From Vespa crabro (taxonomy: Eukaryota > Arthropoda > Insecta > Hymenoptera > Vespidae), in assembly GCF_910589235.1 (NCBI RefSeq), contig NC_060955.1, positions 17,991,758 to 18,055,757 on the forward strand: a DNA stretch of 64,000 nt, read 5' to 3'. Position 1 is the first letter of the stretch; the number at the start of each line of letters is the position of its first letter. Under the pieces are notes generated by a model. That model was not told the DNA's origin. It worked only from the letters and a program-made list of their open reading frames with translations, and made no database searches. Below, one piece after another: positions 62,043-64,000 of this stretch. The translations under genes were made by a program, and so were the position numbers.

Positions 62043-64000
62043 TACACCACTAGGGAGAATAGAGTATACATATAAACATGTGTACTTCGTGAGGAAGAAA
62101 GACTAACATAAACATAGCCATACAAACACATATGTAAGCAGCGGTAACAAAGAAACGATTAAAACTTCAGACACCTTTATGGCGCTTCTTGGCCCGAGCG
62201 AAATAATCTAAAGTACGTGGTGCAATTCGTGAAGGAAAAGTAATACGCGGAGTTTTCCGCGAAAGTACGATGCTGAGAAAAAGACAAAGATAGGGTGTAT
62301 GAAAGAGAAAGATAAAGAGAGGGAGAGAGAGAGAGAGAAAGAGAGAAGGAGAGAGAGAGAGAGAAGATATCAGAGGAGGATGCCCGAAGAGTGGCACATA
62401 GTTCTCATTATCTGGGACCGTTTTAATCTTCGCCAGCGGTGGTGAGAGTTATAAACAGAGAGGGAAAGAGGCAGAGAGAGAAAGAGAAAAACGAAGGAAT
62501 TCTATCTCGTCATACATATATGTGTGTATCTACGTGCGTACGAGCCCCTTGTGACGTACTGCAAAGAAATGAAATGAAAAAATAAATTATTTGTCTTAGC
62601 TTTGTCTGCCATTTGAAATATTTTCATTCAGGTAGATATCTATACTTTAGTGAATAGTCGATGCCCCCAATTTGATCATATAAAATAAATTGAAAGTGAA
62701 GTAGATATACTAAGAACCTGAGTTATTTCAATGTTTAAACTGTAATAATGATTTTATGAATAACTCAACATTTACCCTCGGATTTAGATAAAGTTCCCGT
62801 AAAATATAAATTTTTTTTTTGTTTTTGTTTTTTTTTTTAACAAGAACAAACAAAGTTAATTCAATCTATTATATCTTATATATCTTATCGTAAACGAATA
62901 AATCTCGTTGTATATAGAATTTCTTCGTAAAATGTTAAAACGAATAAATCCATGCAAGAAGAGATAAGAGTTGCTGGTTCTTAGCATAAATTTACGTAAA
63001 CAAGAAGTTTTTTTATGTGGTTCACGTCTAACTGGCTGACGAAAGAAAGACAATGAGATCTTCACGTCGACGTGGTATTTCGCTTACAGTGTCACGAAAT
63101 AAACCACAAAGAAAACGTTCAGGCTATTAGCAGAACAACTTATCTACGTGGTCGACTTGCAACCTCGTGTAAACGTATTCGAGTAAATACAACGCCAACT
63201 CTGTTAAAGTATCCCTTATACGGATACGAACTTGTTTCGACGATTTGGGTGACATTTCGATCGGTTGTCGTATCGATAGCAGACTCGATATAATCTCTTT
63301 AAGCCTTTGCCATCTACCAAACGTTTTTCTTATCGTATAAATAGTCTCGAACAAATCAATTTCATTATGTAGCATATAATTAAATTACTTTTCCATTTTT
63401 TATACTTTTCCTATCGTATTTGAAAATAAATCTGATTAATAATTACGCTTTTAAAATTGAATAGTGTATAATTACGTTTTATGATAATTAGATCAGATAT
63501 TCGAAAACGAGAACGTCGTCAAAATTCGAGGAAAACTTATAATGGAATAAATCATATTTGATCTTGTTTCGGCAATCAATTTAGCTGCAAGCTACGAAAA
63601 GTCTGGAAAAGAAGATCGTATGTCGTCGAATAAGAAGATAAAGAAGGATAATCGGCGTTTCATGCGATCGGTGCTTATCGATCAGTCGCGTTTATTTTCG
63701 CGATATCTCTCTCTTTCTCTCTCTCTCTCTCTCTTACTCATTTTTAAACTGCCTTTTCTTCCATCTTTACTCTACATCCTTGAAGGTTTGAGAGCTAACA
63801 TCGTAAAAATAAGTATGCTTCGCACGTTCGAACTTTCCCGTTACCAGCGATTTTTCAAGAAGGCTCGGCTTTGCATAATTGGATGTTTCAAGCGAAACAA
63901 GTAAGTTGCTCTTGAACGTAACATCAAAGGAACCGTCCGCACGTGCTGTGATAAGCAAAACACGCTCGCGGAAACGTGACTCGTAGCAAACGAATGCAAT

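Larger units (their letters stand above)
58320..64000. other. Non-genic stretch
   Basis: No gene recognised. It contains a 15-bp tandem repeat at 59798-59857, TA tracts at 60080-60107 and 62003-62040, GA-rich tracts near 62310-62365, long T runs near 62812-62838 and a (CT)n at 63709-63734. Confidence 0.5.

Noticed and set aside
1..64000. tRNA genes and CRISPR arrays
   Set aside because: B-box-like GGTTCGA strings (for example near 54841 and within LARGE and mesh exons) lack a matching A box and acceptor stem; no regularly spaced direct repeats with unique spacers were seen.

Overview
The window is eukaryotic and most likely from an aculeate hymenopteran (a wasp, bee or ant). It is AT-rich and full of (TA)n, (GA)n/(TC)n and tetranucleotide microsatellites. 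Its genes are split into short exons with small GT-AG introns, and the four recognisable proteins are insect-like. No bacterial, plasmid, phage or CRISPR features were seen. The placement within Hymenoptera rests on overall character only, since no species-diagnostic sequence could be checked.

Layout. (1) 1-5.9 kb holds no recognisable gene, only simple repeats and the probable 3' UTR of the first gene. (2) 5.97-22.4 kb is a compact block of three genes, all on the minus strand and transcribed in the order Pop2, mesh, LARGE. LARGE (5968-9559, 11 coding exons, 703 aa) is a two-domain Golgi glycosyltransferase. mesh (11338-18513, 14 shared coding exons) is a NIDO/AMOP/VWD/Sushi membrane protein of smooth septate junctions, with two alternative 3' ends that each encode their own membrane segment and cytoplasmic tail. 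Pop2/CNOT7 (19968-22288, 6 coding exons, 302 aa) is the CCR4-NOT deadenylase. Each model was rebuilt exon by exon, and reading phase closes across every junction. (3) 24.63-25.33 kb on the plus strand carries a small two-exon secreted Kunitz (BPTI-type) protease inhibitor. Its second exon sits between the arms of an inverted repeat, next to a mariner-derived relic. (4) 25.4-64 kb is about 38.6 kb with no convincing complete gene: either a gene desert or an intron of a gene whose exons lie outside. It holds microsatellites, GC-richer islands, two pairs of diverged duplicated noncoding elements, a foldback element, a coding-like fossil with an internal stop, and one candidate signal-peptide exon.

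The three minus-strand genes have unrelated jobs (mRNA decay, epithelial barrier, matrix-receptor glycosylation), and nothing suggests they act as a functional cluster. The most useful new observations are the duplicated TM/tail exons of mesh with separate poly(A) signals, the GATA-motif cluster upstream of mesh, the inverted repeat around the Kunitz exon, and the paired noncoding elements in the desert.
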